From: Oceanobacter sp.
Lineage (GTDB): Bacteria; Pseudomonadota; Gammaproteobacteria; Pseudomonadales; Oceanobacteraceae
Reading direction: 5' to 3'
Assembly: GCA_002733645.1 (NCBI GenBank)
Contig: NVWL01000013.1
Coordinates: 30,893 to 94,892, forward strand
Length of the DNA stretch: 64,000 nt
Shown here: piece by piece, positions 15,550 to 24,596 of the stretch
How the letters are laid out: every line of letters starts with the position of its first letter
Numbering within the stretch: the first letter of the stretch is position 1
Program-made: the position numbers and the translations under genes
The notes under the pieces: model-generated
Told to the model about the DNA's origin: nothing
What the model saw: only the letters and a program-made list of their open reading frames with translations
Database searches by the model: none

Positions 15550-16947
15550 TTAGCATCGTGAGATTAACCGTGCCTTGGCACGACCAGCCGCAGCACGCAC
15601 CTGATCCGGGGCGGTGCCGCCAATGTGATTACGAGCCGCCACAGAGCCTTCAAGGGTCAGAATATCAAACACGTCGGCAGTGATTTCGTTCGAAAACTGC
15701 TTCAGCTCTTCCAGTGTCATTTCACTTAGGTCTTTGCCGGTTTCTAGGCCGTAGGCCACTGCTTTACCAACAATTTCATGCGCATCACGGAAGGCAATAC
15801 CTTTGCCGACCACGTAATCAGCAAGGTCGGTAGCGGTGGAGAATCCACGCATGGCGGCTTCGCGCATGTCTTCTTTGCGAGCCATCAAATGCGGCACCAT
15901 ATCGGCGAAGGCGCGCAGGCTGTCGCGCAGTGTATCGACCGTGTCGAATAACGGTTCTTTGTCTTCTTGATTGTCTTTGTTATACGCCAGCGGCTGTGAC
16001 TTCATTAATGTGAGCAGGCTGATCATGTGGCCATATACACGGCCGGTTTTACCGCGAACCAACTCAGGTACGTCGGGGTTTTTCTTCTGCGGCATGATCG
16101 ACGACCCAGTACAAAAGCGATCTGGCAGATCAACAAAGCGGAATTGCGCCGAGGCCCAAAGCACCAGCTCTTCAGAGAAGCGCGACATATGCATCATGAT
16201 GATGGACGCCGCCGCAGTGAATTCGATAGCGAAGTCACGGTCAGATACCGAATCTAGGCTGTTTTCAGTCGGGGCTTCAAAACCCAATAGTTCAGCGGTG
16301 TAATGACGGTCGATTGGGTAAGTCGTTCCCGCAAGAGCAGCCGCCCCTAGAGGTAACTGATTGGTACGCTTACGACAATCTTGTAGGCGCGCAAAGTCAC
16401 GCTCTAGCATTTCGTTCCATGCCAGCAGGTGATGACCAAAGGTCACTGGCTGTGCTGTTTGCAGGTGCGTAAATCCCGGCATAACGGTGTCTGCTTCTTT
16501 TTCAGCAAGACCGACCAAGCCTTCTTGGAGGCGTGTCAGCTCAGCACTGATGTGGTCGATTTCTTCACGCATATACAAGCGAATATCGGTGGCCACTTGG
16601 TCGTTACGTGAACGGCCAGTATGAAGCTTCTTACCTGTGATACCGATTTTGGCAGTAAGGGCGGCTTCGATGTTCATGTGCACATCTTCTAACGCGACCG
16701 ACCACTCGAAGGTGCCGTTTTCGATGTCGGCTTGCACTTCTTTTAGGCCCTGAATGATGTCTTCGCGTTCTTGCTCGGTTAACACGCCAACCTTGCAGAG
16801 CATAGTTGCGTGAGCAACCGATCCCTGAATATCTTGGCGGTACATGCGGCGATCGAAATCCACAGATGCTGTGTAGCGGGCAACAAAGGCGTCGGTCGCT
16901 TCCGAGAAACGGCCACCCCAAGAAGCATTGGTGGATTGATCAGACAT
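15550..16947 (-). CDS. argH: argininosuccinate lyase
   Basis: This 465-residue enzyme cleaves argininosuccinate to arginine and fumarate, the last step of arginine synthesis, in the cytoplasm. The family signature [12 protein letters not shown] is present, together with [29 protein letters not shown] and [14 protein letters not shown] near the end. GAGG lies 7 bases before ATG 16947. The final residues (RLISRC) differ from the displaced copy at 12343 (RLTER) and probably came with the island, so the protein may be a chimera. It is divergent from algZ, as in Pseudomonas. Confidence 0.97.
   Translation of the reverse strand: MSDQSTNASWGGRFSEATDAFVARYTASVDFDRRMYRQDIQGSVAHATMLCKVGVLTEQEREDIIQGLKEVQADIENGTFEWSVALEDVHMNIEAALTAKIGITGKKLHTGRSRNDQVATDIRLYMREEIDHISAELTRLQEGLVGLAEKEADTVMPGFTHLQTAQPVTFGHHLLAWNEMLERDFARLQDCRKRTNQLPLGAAALAGTTYPIDRHYTAELLGFEAPTENSLDSVSDRDFAIEFTAAASIIMMHMSRFSEELVLWASAQFRFVDLPDRFCTGSSIMPQKKNPDVPELVRGKTGRVYGHMISLLTLMKSQPLAYNKDNQEDKEPLFDTVDTLRDSLRAFADMVPHLMARKEDMREAAMRGFSTATDLADYVVGKGIAFRDAHEIVGKAVAYGLETGKDLSEMTLEELKQFSNEITADVFDILTLEGSVAARNHIGGTAPDQVRAAAGRAKARLISRC
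15593..15624 (+). repeat. direct repeat, right copy (inside argH)
   Basis: Identical to 12383-12414. It lies inside the coding 3' end of intact argH and marks the right boundary of the island. Confidence 0.7.
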
Positions 16948-17134
16948 GATGAACCTCGCAAATAGATGATGAAAAACGGCGCAGATTATACCTTCTGCAG
17001 AGGCGGGTTCCTACTTATGCCGTCGAATTCCACCGGTTCTTCTGCTCGGCCTTCTTTCCGTTCTATTCTGCAAAGGCTTTACATCACAGGGTTGAAGCGG
17101 TGAGACTTACTTTAATTGCCTCCCGGAGCTGCAT

Positions 17135-18172
17135 GTGAAAGACAACAAAGACAGATTGCTAGAAGGATTTTTCCTGCCGGACTTGTGCAATGCCCGGGCC
17201 ATTTTAGTGCTGCTGATTGTTAGCGAAGCTCTCGTTATGGCATTGACGCTTGTGGAGAGTGGTATTGCCAACTTTTCTTGGACGCGTTTTGGTTTAGTGT
17301 CCTTGTTTGTGCAGTGGATTGCGTTGGTGTCTGTGGCGGTGTTGTGCCAGCTTCGAGTGGTGTTGGCTGGGGTGTCTATCGTGGTTGCATCGCTCGTCGC
17401 AATGTTGGTGATTCAGGTGATCACGTTAGCCATTGGTTTGTTGGGAGATATACTTTTGCCCAGCGGTCAGCTCGAAACCAACTGGCTATGGGTTGCGCGC
17501 AATCAGCTGGTGAGTGCGATTTTCTCGTCCATGGCCCTGCGTTATTTCTATGTGCAAAGCCAGTGGCGCTTACAGACCCAAGCAGAACTGCGCTCGCGGC
17601 TAGCGGCCTTGCAGGCCAATATTCGTCCGCATTTCTTTTTTAACACCCTGAATACAGTCGCCTCTCTGATTGTGATTGATCCTGAGAGAGCCGAACACAT
17701 GCTGATGGAGCTAGCTCAATTGTTTCGGGCGGTACTGAAAGGTGCGGATGCTACTTCGTCATTAAAAGAAGAGTTTGAGTTGGGCCGGGGTTATTTGGAT
17801 ATTGAACAAACCCGCCTTGGTGAGCGTTTGCAAGTAGAGTGGGATCTGCCTCACAGCTTGCCAGATTTGCAGGTGCCACAATTAATCTTACAGCCTTTGC
17901 TTGAAAACGCGGTGTACCACGGCATACAACCTGTGGTGGAAGCGGGTAATATTCGAATAGCGATGCGCTCTGTATCCACTGGTTGGGAAATCGTCATTAC
18001 GAATAGTAAGGCTGCCAAAAGTAGCAATACTGGTGGCAATCGAATTGCTCATCAAAATATACGAGCGCGATTAGACGCGCATTTTGTTCAGAACACGGGG
18101 TTGGAGGTGAACGATATGGGATCTAGTTACGAAGCGCGCTTACTTCTTCCAGCCTCTGGAGAAAATGCGTGA
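17135..18172 (+). CDS. algZ: sensor histidine kinase AlgZ/FimS-like (LytS family)
   Basis: This 345-residue kinase has four hydrophobic segments in residues 20-145, then the HisKA_7TM/His_kinase domain of the LytS/AlgZ type. The phospho-accepting histidine lies in NIRPHFFFNTLNTVASLI, with an N-box LLENAVYHGIQP and a later GGNRIAHQNIRARL G-box-like segment. In Pseudomonas AlgZ pairs with AlgR to control twitching motility and alginate. The gene position next to argH and before algR-hemC supports orthology. The start is GTG 17135 with GGAG 6 bases upstream, and its stop overlaps the algR start (GTGA). Confidence 0.9.
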   Translation: MKDNKDRLLEGFFLPDLCNARAILVLLIVSEALVMALTLVESGIANFSWTRFGLVSLFVQWIALVSVAVLCQLRVVLAGVSIVVASLVAMLVIQVITLAIGLLGDILLPSGQLETNWLWVARNQLVSAIFSSMALRYFYVQSQWRLQTQAELRSRLAALQANIRPHFFFNTLNTVASLIVIDPERAEHMLMELAQLFRAVLKGADATSSLKEEFELGRGYLDIEQTRLGERLQVEWDLPHSLPDLQVPQLILQPLLENAVYHGIQPVVEAGNIRIAMRSVSTGWEIVITNSKAAKSSNTGGNRIAHQNIRARLDAHFVQNTGLEVNDMGSSYEARLLLPASGENA

Positions 18173-18891
18173 GTTATCGAGTGCTTGTTGTTGATGATGA
18201 GCCATTAGCGCGCGAACGCCTAAAGCGTTTAATGCTTGAACACGCTGACTTCACTTGCATTGCCGAAGCTGGAGATGGTGCGGCAGCGGTCTCTTGGTTG
18301 CAGCAATTTAACGCCGATGTGGTATTGCTTGATATTCAAATGCCGGGCCTTGATGGCTTGCAAGCGGCAGAGCGAATTGCTGAGTTAGAGAAGCCGCCGG
18401 TGATAATCTTTTGCACTGCGTACGACGACCATGCCGTCTCGGCGTTTCGGGTGAATGCTGCGGATTACCTGCTCAAGCCTATTCGTAAAGAAGACCTCGC
18501 CCGCGCTTTGTGCCGTGCGATCGAACGTCTTGAGCGCAGTGCCGCTAGCCCCGAAGCCTCTGCTCGTACCCATATTAGTGCCAAAACAGCCCAAGGGTTA
18601 ACCTTGATTCCGGTAGAAAATGTTATCTACTTTAGTGCTGATCAAAAGTACGTTAGCGTGCATCATCTCGATGGCGAAACCCTGATTGATGATTCACTGA
18701 AGCAGCTCGAAGAAGAGTTCCCTCAACATTTCTTACGTATACATCGCAGTACGTTGGTGGCGGTTGATCGTATTTCTGGTATTGAAAATACCGACGAGGG
18801 GGCGATACTTTGCCTTAAAGGATTAGATGATCCTCTTCCGGTCAGTCGTCGGCATGTGGCGAGTGTTAAGCGATTTATTAAAGGGGTCTAA
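18169..18891 (+). CDS. algR: LytTR-family response regulator AlgR-like
   Basis: This 240-residue regulator has a receiver domain (VLVVDDEPLARERLKRL; phospho-acceptor Asp in VVLLDIQMPGLDG; Lys in DYLLKPI) and a C-terminal LytTR DNA-binding domain (LIPVENVIYFSADQKYVSVH to PVSRRHVASVKRFI). It is the partner of the upstream kinase and overlaps it by four bases from a GTG start. In Pseudomonas AlgR activates fimbrial and alginate genes. Targets in this organism are unknown. Confidence 0.93.
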   Translation: MSYRVLVVDDEPLARERLKRLMLEHADFTCIAEAGDGAAAVSWLQQFNADVVLLDIQMPGLDGLQAAERIAELEKPPVIIFCTAYDDHAVSAFRVNAADYLLKPIRKEDLARALCRAIERLERSAASPEASARTHISAKTAQGLTLIPVENVIYFSADQKYVSVHHLDGETLIDDSLKQLEEEFPQHFLRIHRSTLVAVDRISGIENTDEGAILCLKGLDDPLPVSRRHVASVKRFIKGV

Positions 18892-19000
18892 ATCCCCCAT
18901 TTTCAATGCCATATTCCAGCCTAAACGCGACCGCTCGCGCCATTTCCGTTATCATTCGCGCAAATATTGTTAAGTACCGCTCTCAATCGTAAGGATTCTC

Positions 19001-19942
19001 ATGCCTACTCCGTCGACGCTGCGCATCGCCACGCGCAAAAGCCCGCTTGCTATGTGGCAGGCTGAACACATCAAAGCTCGCTTAGAAGCGTTGCATCCTG
19101 GCTTAGTGGTTGAGCTTGTTACCTTTACCACCCAGGGGGACAAAATTCTTGATGTGCCTCTGGCGAAGATCGGTGGCAAAGGTTTATTTGTTAAAGAGCT
19201 GGAAGCCGCGATGCTGGATGGGCGTGCAGACATCGCCGTGCACTCAATGAAAGACGTGCCAATGGAGTTTCCGGAAGGGCTAGAGCTGGGTGTGATTTGT
19301 GAACGCGAAAATCCCTTAGATGCGTTTGTTTCCAACAAATACAAAAGCATCGCTGAGATGCCTGAAGGCGCTATCGTTGGCACTTCTAGTTTGCGTCGCC
19401 AATGTCAGGTGCAGCAACAGCGCCCGGATCTTGTGATTAATAGTTTGCGTGGTAACGTGCAGACGCGTTTGGGTAAGATGGACGCGGGTGAATTTGATGC
19501 CATTATTCTTGCGTCTGCGGGATTACTGCGGATGGAAATGGACGATCGTATTGCGGCATTTATGCCGGCGGAAGAATCATTACCCGCAGGTGGCCAAGGC
19601 GCATTAGGTATCGAGTGGCGCACCGGTGATACTGATATCCAGAACTTACTTAAACCACTGCATGACGAAGTGACAGCGAGCTGTGTCTTAGCCGAACGTG
19701 CATTGAATCGTCGCTTACAAGGTGGATGTCAGGTACCAATTGCGTGTTACGCCGAACGTGTTGGTGATGCTTTGTGGCTACGTGGGCTGGTGGGCAGCGT
19801 GGATGGTAAGCAAATCTTACGTACAGAAACCAGTGGCCTAGCCGTCGATGGCGAAGCCATGGGCATTAAGGCCGCTGAAGACCTGTTGGCCCAAGGTGCA
19901 GGTGATATCCTCACTGCCGTTTACGGATTCGAAGTTAAGTAG
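19001..19942 (+). CDS. hemC: hydroxymethylbilane synthase (porphobilinogen deaminase)
   Basis: This 313-residue enzyme joins four porphobilinogen molecules into hydroxymethylbilane in heme synthesis. Family motifs are present: [17 protein letters not shown] at the start, [23 protein letters not shown], and the dipyrromethane-cofactor Cys loop [18 protein letters not shown] precedes the ATG. It heads hemCDXY and follows algR at about 110 bp, as in Pseudomonas, where algR lies upstream of hemC. The gene meets hemD without a gap. Confidence 0.97.
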   Translation: MPTPSTLRIATRKSPLAMWQAEHIKARLEALHPGLVVELVTFTTQGDKILDVPLAKIGGKGLFVKELEAAMLDGRADIAVHSMKDVPMEFPEGLELGVICERENPLDAFVSNKYKSIAEMPEGAIVGTSSLRRQCQVQQQRPDLVINSLRGNVQTRLGKMDAGEFDAIILASAGLLRMEMDDRIAAFMPAEESLPAGGQGALGIEWRTGDTDIQNLLKPLHDEVTASCVLAERALNRRLQGGCQVPIACYAERVGDALWLRGLVGSVDGKQILRTETSGLAVDGEAMGIKAAEDLLAQGAGDILTAVYGFEVK

Positions 19943-20716
19943 ATGACCGCTAAGTCAGAGCGGCCCATTATTGTGACGCGGCCAAGTGGCCAAGCCGATG
20001 AGTTGTTGGCGCAGGCATCTGAATTGAGCAATGAGGTACGCCATCATCCGTTAATTGATATTCACTCATTTGACGACGATGGCTCGATAGCAGCCAATGC
20101 AGCGCGGCGTAAAATATTAGATATTGATCGTTACGATGCTGTTATCGCCATTAGCCGCAATGCGGCAGAATGTGGTTTAACTTGGCTTGATGATTACTGG
20201 CCTCAATACCCAGTAGGTATTCGTTGGTATGGCGTTGGGCCAACCACAGTTGAAGTTATGCGAGCTGGTGGCCTTGAGCCTGAAATGCCGGAGTCGCGTT
20301 TTGATAGTGAAGGTGTGCTGGAACTGCCTTCACTGCAAAACATTGAACAAGAGAAGATTCTAATCTGGCGGGGTGTCGGAGGACGCGAAACCTTAGCGTC
20401 GGTATTGCGACAGCGCGATGCACACGTCGATTACGCCGAGTTATACGAACGTCGCCAGATTGATTGGTCGCAGACCGACTGGGATAGCACCCTAACAGGA
20501 AGTCCTTTGCTGATACTGAGCAGTGGACAGGCGCTGGACATTGCCGAACAACAGGTTAGCAACTTAAAAGATAGAATAACGGCACTTTTGGTTCCCAGTG
20601 AGCGAGTGGCTACTTACGCCCGAGAGCAGGGGTATCGCGACGTGATAGTTGCAGCGAGTGCCCGTAATGAAGATACTTTGCACAGTCTGCGCGCGTGGTT
20701 AGCCGCAGCACGATAA
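19943..20716 (+). CDS. hemD: uroporphyrinogen-III synthase
   Basis: This 257-residue protein cyclises hydroxymethylbilane to uroporphyrinogen III. The family is poorly conserved, but PIIVTRPSGQADEL, the DAVIAISRNAAECGL segment, and WRGVGGRETLASVLRQRDAHVDYAELYERR are typical. ATG directly follows the hemC stop, so translation is coupled. Operon position makes the call firm. Confidence 0.92.
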   Translation: MTAKSERPIIVTRPSGQADELLAQASELSNEVRHHPLIDIHSFDDDGSIAANAARRKILDIDRYDAVIAISRNAAECGLTWLDDYWPQYPVGIRWYGVGPTTVEVMRAGGLEPEMPESRFDSEGVLELPSLQNIEQEKILIWRGVGGRETLASVLRQRDAHVDYAELYERRQIDWSQTDWDSTLTGSPLLILSSGQALDIAEQQVSNLKDRITALLVPSERVATYAREQGYRDVIVAASARNEDTLHSLRAWLAAAR

Positions 20717-20753
20717 TTTTTGCCTGAATGGCCATATTATAAGGAAGCCAGCA

Positions 20754-21890
20754 GTGAGTAATGAACAAAAAAACTCCGCACCATCTGCACCAATAGGTAA
20801 GGAAAAGAAGGATAAGGGCGCCTCTAACGCACTTTCCTGGATCAATCTGATCCTAATCATCATCCTGTTCCTGATGGCCGGCTTTGCTGGCTGGATTGTT
20901 TGGCAGCAGAATCAGAGTGCCACGGCGGAATCTGCTGTTCTTAAAGACCGTTTAGGCACCGCGCTGCAAAAAATTGAAGCGAGCAATGCTCGTGAAAATG
21001 CATTAATGAAGCGTGCCGAAGCCTTAAATGAAACCTCACTGACATTGGCCGAGCAAGTAGCTCATAACAGCGAGCGCTTAGGTAAGCTTCCGGGGGCTGA
21101 GCGTCAGGATTGGTTGTTAGCAGAAGCTGAGTACCTGCTACGGTTAGCCAATCAACGTCTTGAGTTGGAGCGTGATTGGGACGGCGCGGTTAGCATGTTA
21201 ACGGCGGCGGATAACGTACTGATTGAAACTCGCAACCCGCGTTTAGATAAAGTGCGTGCACAAATCGCCCGCGAATTAATGGCGCTGCGTGCTGTGCCAG
21301 CAGTAGATCGTGTTGGTGCGATCTTCCGCTTACAAGCCCTGCAAGAACAAGTAACGAGCTTGCCTTGGATGCCTGAAAAGCTGATTCCTGATGTCGCTGT
21401 TGAAGAAGAGCCACGTGTTCTGGAAGAGCAAACTTGGTACTGGAACGCTTGGTTTACCGTGAAAGACAACGTCACTCGCATGGTACGTATCCGCGAGCGT
21501 GACGCACCAATCGCAGCTCCTTTGACGCCAGATCAGCAGTACTACCTTCAGCAAAACATGCACTTGATGCTTGAGCAGGCGCAGGTAGCGTTATTGCGCG
21601 AACAAACCGAACTCTACACGCACAGCCTTGGTCGTGTTCAAGAGTGGTTAGATCAATACCTCGTGATGGAAGATGAGCGCACCCGTGCAGCCCGCGCAGC
21701 TTTAGCTCAACTGGCCGCTTGGGATGTTTCACCAGAGCGCCCAGACGTCACAAAGTCTTTAATTCTGTTGCAAAAATTGGTTGAAGAGCAGCGTCGTGGA
21801 AGCGTTAATTCAGCGGCTCCAGTAAAAGCACAACCTAAAGTACAAAAGAAAGAGGAAGCAGCCCCAGCGCAAGCGGAGGGTGAGGCATGA
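20754..21890 (+). CDS. hemX: HemX-like membrane protein
   Basis: This 378-residue protein has a short cytoplasmic N-terminus, one transmembrane segment (LSWINLILIIILFLMAGFAGWIVW), a coiled-coil-like stretch of about 70 residues, and the periplasmic HemX domain with WLLAEAEYLLRLANQRL. HemX proteins were once annotated as uroporphyrinogen methyltransferases but lack the catalytic motifs; their exact role is unclear. The start is GTG 20754 with AAGGA upstream, and the stop overlaps the hemY start by four bases. The Lys/Ala/Glu-rich tail is disordered. Confidence 0.9.
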   Translation: MSNEQKNSAPSAPIGKEKKDKGASNALSWINLILIIILFLMAGFAGWIVWQQNQSATAESAVLKDRLGTALQKIEASNARENALMKRAEALNETSLTLAEQVAHNSERLGKLPGAERQDWLLAEAEYLLRLANQRLELERDWDGAVSMLTAADNVLIETRNPRLDKVRAQIARELMALRAVPAVDRVGAIFRLQALQEQVTSLPWMPEKLIPDVAVEEEPRVLEEQTWYWNAWFTVKDNVTRMVRIRERDAPIAAPLTPDQQYYLQQNMHLMLEQAQVALLREQTELYTHSLGRVQEWLDQYLVMEDERTRAARAALAQLAAWDVSPERPDVTKSLILLQKLVEEQRRGSVNSAAPVKAQPKVQKKEEAAPAQAEGEA

Positions 21891-23062
21891 GACTGATCGT
21901 TTTCTTACTGATCTTAACCGCCATCGTTGGCATAAGCGCGGGTGCATTTATCTACATTGATGCTGGCTACGTCATGCTGAGCTTTGATGTCTACACGCTG
22001 GAAACCAGCTTGTGGATGTTCTTGTTACTCGCGGCTGTTGCCTTGTTTGCTATTTATATCGTTGTTCGTTCGTTGTTAGTGTTGCTTGGCAGCGATCGTC
22101 GTTTTAACGAATGGCGTCAGCGCCGTCGTAGCCTGCGGGCACGTCGTCAAACCACACGTGGATTGTTATCGCTAGCACAAGGCCAATGGCGTCGTGCTGA
22201 GCGTAACTTAACCAGCAGCGCCAAAGATGCTGATCAGCCCTTGATTAACTACCTTGCAGCGGCCCGCGCGGCCTACGAGCAAGGCAAAGAAGAAGCGACG
22301 GACGAATGGCTCAAAGAAGCGAGCCTAAGCACCAAAGGTTCTGAACTTGCCGTGGGTATTACTCACGTTCAATTGCTGCAATCACGTCATCAAAACGAAC
22401 AGGCACTGGCTGTATTGTTAAGCCTGCGAGAAAAACACCCGCGTCATGCTTACGTGCTTAAGTTGCTGGTAAAAACACTGCAAGAGTTGAAAGACTGGGT
22501 GGCACTGAATGATTTACTTCCGACATTGCGTAAAGCGACCAAAATTCCAGCGGACGATTTAAAAACGTTGGAAGAAAACGTCGCACTGCAACTGCTAGAC
22601 CGAGCGCGTCATAGCAATGCAGGTAAAGAGTTGGTGAGCACCTTTAATGGCTTGTCACGGGATGTTCGCTACACCCAGCAAGTGATGGCAGCCTACGTTG
22701 AGTTACTGCTAGAGACCGATCAAGAAGCCAAAGCCGAAGAAGCGTTGCGTGAAGGCTTAAAGAGCTCGTGGCACGATGATTTGGTTGAGCAATATGGCCG
22801 AATTAAAGGCGATGATGCCAGCAAGCAATTGCTGTTTGCCGAGCAAAACCTAAAAGAGCGCCCCAATGATCCGGTACTCCTACTAACGATTGGCCGCTTG
22901 GCGCTGCGTGTGAATAATCTTGAAAAAGCACGTGAATACCTACAGACCGGCCTTAAAATCAAAGGCTTGCCTGAGCTGCATGCCGAGATGGGTAAAGTGA
23001 TGTTGGCTGAGGGTGACGAAACCTTAGCTTGCGAACATTTCCAGCTGGCTTTGGGTCACTGA
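21887..23062 (+). CDS. hemY: HemY-like TPR membrane protein
   Basis: The 391-residue protein has two transmembrane helices near residues 5-25 and 42-65, then a HemY_N region (GLLSLAQGQWRRAERNL) and TPR-like helical repeats (PVLLLTIGRLALRVNNLEKAREYLQTGL). It belongs to the HemY group co-transcribed with hemCDX in gammaproteobacteria and is not the protoporphyrinogen oxidase HemY of Bacillus. It probably scaffolds tetrapyrrole enzymes at the inner membrane. It is the last gene of the operon, followed by a long non-coding stretch. Confidence 0.9.
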   Translation: MRLIVFLLILTAIVGISAGAFIYIDAGYVMLSFDVYTLETSLWMFLLLAAVALFAIYIVVRSLLVLLGSDRRFNEWRQRRRSLRARRQTTRGLLSLAQGQWRRAERNLTSSAKDADQPLINYLAAARAAYEQGKEEATDEWLKEASLSTKGSELAVGITHVQLLQSRHQNEQALAVLLSLREKHPRHAYVLKLLVKTLQELKDWVALNDLLPTLRKATKIPADDLKTLEENVALQLLDRARHSNAGKELVSTFNGLSRDVRYTQQVMAAYVELLLETDQEAKAEEALREGLKSSWHDDLVEQYGRIKGDDASKQLLFAEQNLKERPNDPVLLLTIGRLALRVNNLEKAREYLQTGLKIKGLPELHAEMGKVMLAEGDETLACEHFQLALGH

Positions 23063-23139
23063 TCAATTTGGCACTGATGTTGTGATGCGGTGATATATCT
23101 TGATATCGCCGCGATAGTCTCAACGTTAGTGTCACTCTC

Positions 23140-23214
23140 CGCTTACCCTTACCGCTTACCCTTACCGCTTACCGCTTACCGCTTACCGCTTACCGCTTAC
23201 CGCTTACCGCTTAC
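23140..23214 (+). repeat. 7-bp tandem repeat (CGCTTAC)
   Basis: Seven perfect head-to-tail copies of CGCTTAC occupy 23166-23214. They are preceded by a degenerate section (23140-23165) in which full units alternate with shortened CCTTAC units. The array lies in the 370-bp non-coding stretch between hemY and the flavodoxin gene. A 7-bp unit is prone to copy-number change by slippage. No gene overlaps it credibly, so an effect, if any, would be on promoter spacing or transcript structure. Confidence 0.95.
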
Positions 23215-23381
23215 CGTTTCTCTTTTCTCTATTTGGTATCTGGTTCGCTTCCTTACGCGTGATCCTTGTTCCTGACTCTTGAAGGATATCCCTCCATTGC
23301 TGACTGTTCCTGTCTGTTAATCGTGGTTGGTTGGATGCTCCCTGATAATCCTTATCGATTATTGGTTGAATTTTTATTAAA

Positions 23382-23403
23382 TATAATGATAATGATTCGC
23401 ATT
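23382..23403 (+). promoter_or_regulatory. Fur box and -10 element upstream of flavodoxin
   Basis: AATGATAATGATTCGCATT at 23385-23403 matches the Fur operator; 13 of 15 positions fit the TGATAATnATTATCA core at 23387-23401. A perfect TATAAT at 23382-23387 overlaps its left edge, so bound Fur would block RNA polymerase. A second partial site, GATAA-TCC-TTATC, lies at 23344-23356. Iron starvation should therefore induce the flavodoxin gene, whose ATG is 28 bases downstream. Confidence 0.8.
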
Positions 23404-23431
23404 AAGTAATTTTGGTCATCAAGGAATCATT

Positions 23432-23986
23432 ATGTCAGCAGTCTCTCTCTCTACATCTCGAGTAGGTGTTATTTTTGGTACCGATACAGGTAACACTGAA
23501 GACGTCGCTGAAAAAATCATGACTGAGTTAGAAAATTACGACGTAGTGGCAGAGTTGATTAACGTTACCGACATCAGTCCAGAGGCTATTGCTGAGTTTG
23601 ACCTTGCCATTATGGGGATTCCAACCTGGGATTTTGGTGGTATTCAGGCCGACTGGGAAGACTTTGAAGACGCGCTTGTGCTCGCAGATTTAAACGGAAA
23701 AATGGTTGCTCTATTCGGGCTAGGAGATCAGTTTGGCTACGGTGATTTTTTTGTGGATGCGATGGGATGGCTACAAGAAAAACTAGAACCCACGGGTGCT
23801 AGCTTGATCGGCTATTGGCCGACCGATGGGTATGAGTTTGAAGCATCACGCGCGCTAAATGAGGATAAAACTTTGTTTTGTGGCCTCGCAATTGATGAAG
23901 ATCAACAGTTCGAATTAACCGACAAACGAGTGAGTGATTGGATTCGTCAAATCGTTAACGAATATGAAAGCGCGGCTGCGGCTTAA
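23432..23986 (+). CDS. long-chain flavodoxin
   Basis: This 184-residue FMN protein carries the phosphate-binding loop GTDTGNTEDVAEKI, the FMN-ring loop PTWDFGGIQADWEDF, and GLGDQFGYGDFFVDAMG. It is of the long-chain class (about 170-180 residues) that replaces ferredoxin as a low-potential electron carrier when iron is scarce. The Fur box upstream fits that role. AAGGA lies upstream of the ATG. Whether it should be called FldA, FldB or IsiB cannot be told here. Confidence 0.92.
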   Translation: MSAVSLSTSRVGVIFGTDTGNTEDVAEKIMTELENYDVVAELINVTDISPEAIAEFDLAIMGIPTWDFGGIQADWEDFEDALVLADLNGKMVALFGLGDQFGYGDFFVDAMGWLQEKLEPTGASLIGYWPTDGYEFEASRALNEDKTLFCGLAIDEDQQFELTDKRVSDWIRQIVNEYESAAAA

Positions 23987-24016
23987 CCTCAACTCGATAC
24001 CAAGGGCGGAAGCAAA

Positions 24017-24457
24017 ATGAAGTATATGTGTAAAAAACATCGTAATTGGTTGGTGGAGCACCCGACTGAGCTATTACCGAGTTTCCGTAAAACGAGGATG
24101 GCGGGGCGTGCCGCAATGGCCAGATTAAGCTGGGATCACGCCGTACTTTACTATGGCAACGCCCTTGAGATGTCAGAGATTATGCTCATTCAAAAGCCGG
24201 GGCAGCGTACTCAGCAGCGTTATGTCGATACGGCCATTGAAATGATGCATGCGTTGCGGAATTCCGCACAGGCAAACACCAGCCATTTTTTATTTAGCCA
24301 TGTTCTTGATCGCTTAGAACAAGAAGCTGAGCACCTCTTTACTGTTGAAAGCTTGGCGGTGCTGCGTAATGTTGCCTTTGGCAGCAAAGAAAAAGCCAAT
24401 GCACGCTTAGAACAGCAGCCTTCGCAATTACAACCTACCTCCGGCTATTTGCACTAA
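24017..24457 (+). CDS. hypothetical protein downstream of flavodoxin
   Basis: This 146-residue, mostly alpha-helical protein is not assigned to a known family. It is soluble-looking, with an N-terminal basic stretch (MCKKHRNWLVEHPTELL) and a central ALEMSEIMLIQKPGQRTQQRYVDTAIEMMHALR region that resembles a TPR pair. CGGAAG lies just upstream of ATG 24017. It starts 30 bases after flavodoxin, so it is probably in the same Fur-controlled transcript and may be involved in iron-starvation physiology. Confidence 0.7.
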   Translation: MKYMCKKHRNWLVEHPTELLPSFRKTRMAGRAAMARLSWDHAVLYYGNALEMSEIMLIQKPGQRTQQRYVDTAIEMMHALRNSAQANTSHFLFSHVLDRLEQEAEHLFTVESLAVLRNVAFGSKEKANARLEQQPSQLQPTSGYLH

Positions 24458-24596
24458 GGGTGTATTAACAAGCCATACCGGCTGTTGGAATGGCCGTCAG
24501 TATTCTGGTGCTGCCGCGCTAACTCAGGTAATGTCACGCTGATAACAGTAATAGGTCGGTGCATCGAGCACAAAAGACCAAACACAGCGTGGCGAC

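Larger units (their letters stand above)
12383..15624. mobile_element. AT-rich accessory island in the 3' end of argH
   Basis: The segment is bounded by two direct copies of the argH 3' end (about 12343-12480 and 15553-15690) that share a 32-base identical core. Between them lie four genes whose base composition is visibly more AT-rich than both flanks. The layout matches elements that integrate into the 3' end of a gene and restore its reading frame with their own copy. No integrase, transposase or plasmid function is visible within the roughly 3 kb, so movement would need a recombinase in trans or homologous recombination through argH. The gene content (metallopeptidase, nuclease-like protein, membrane protein) suggests anti-phage or stress cargo; that is inference. 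Confidence 0.72.

Noticed and set aside
17135..18891. Unusual regulator pair for the heme genes
   Set aside because: argH-algZ-algR-hemC is a known conserved order, so it is ordinary for this lineage.
23140..23214. CRISPR-like array
   Set aside because: Units are contiguous 7-mers without spacers and no cas genes are present.
23090..23275. 61-residue open frame across the 7-bp repeats
   Set aside because: It consists largely of translated repeat units, has no ribosome site and no likeness to a family; the repeat alone explains it.
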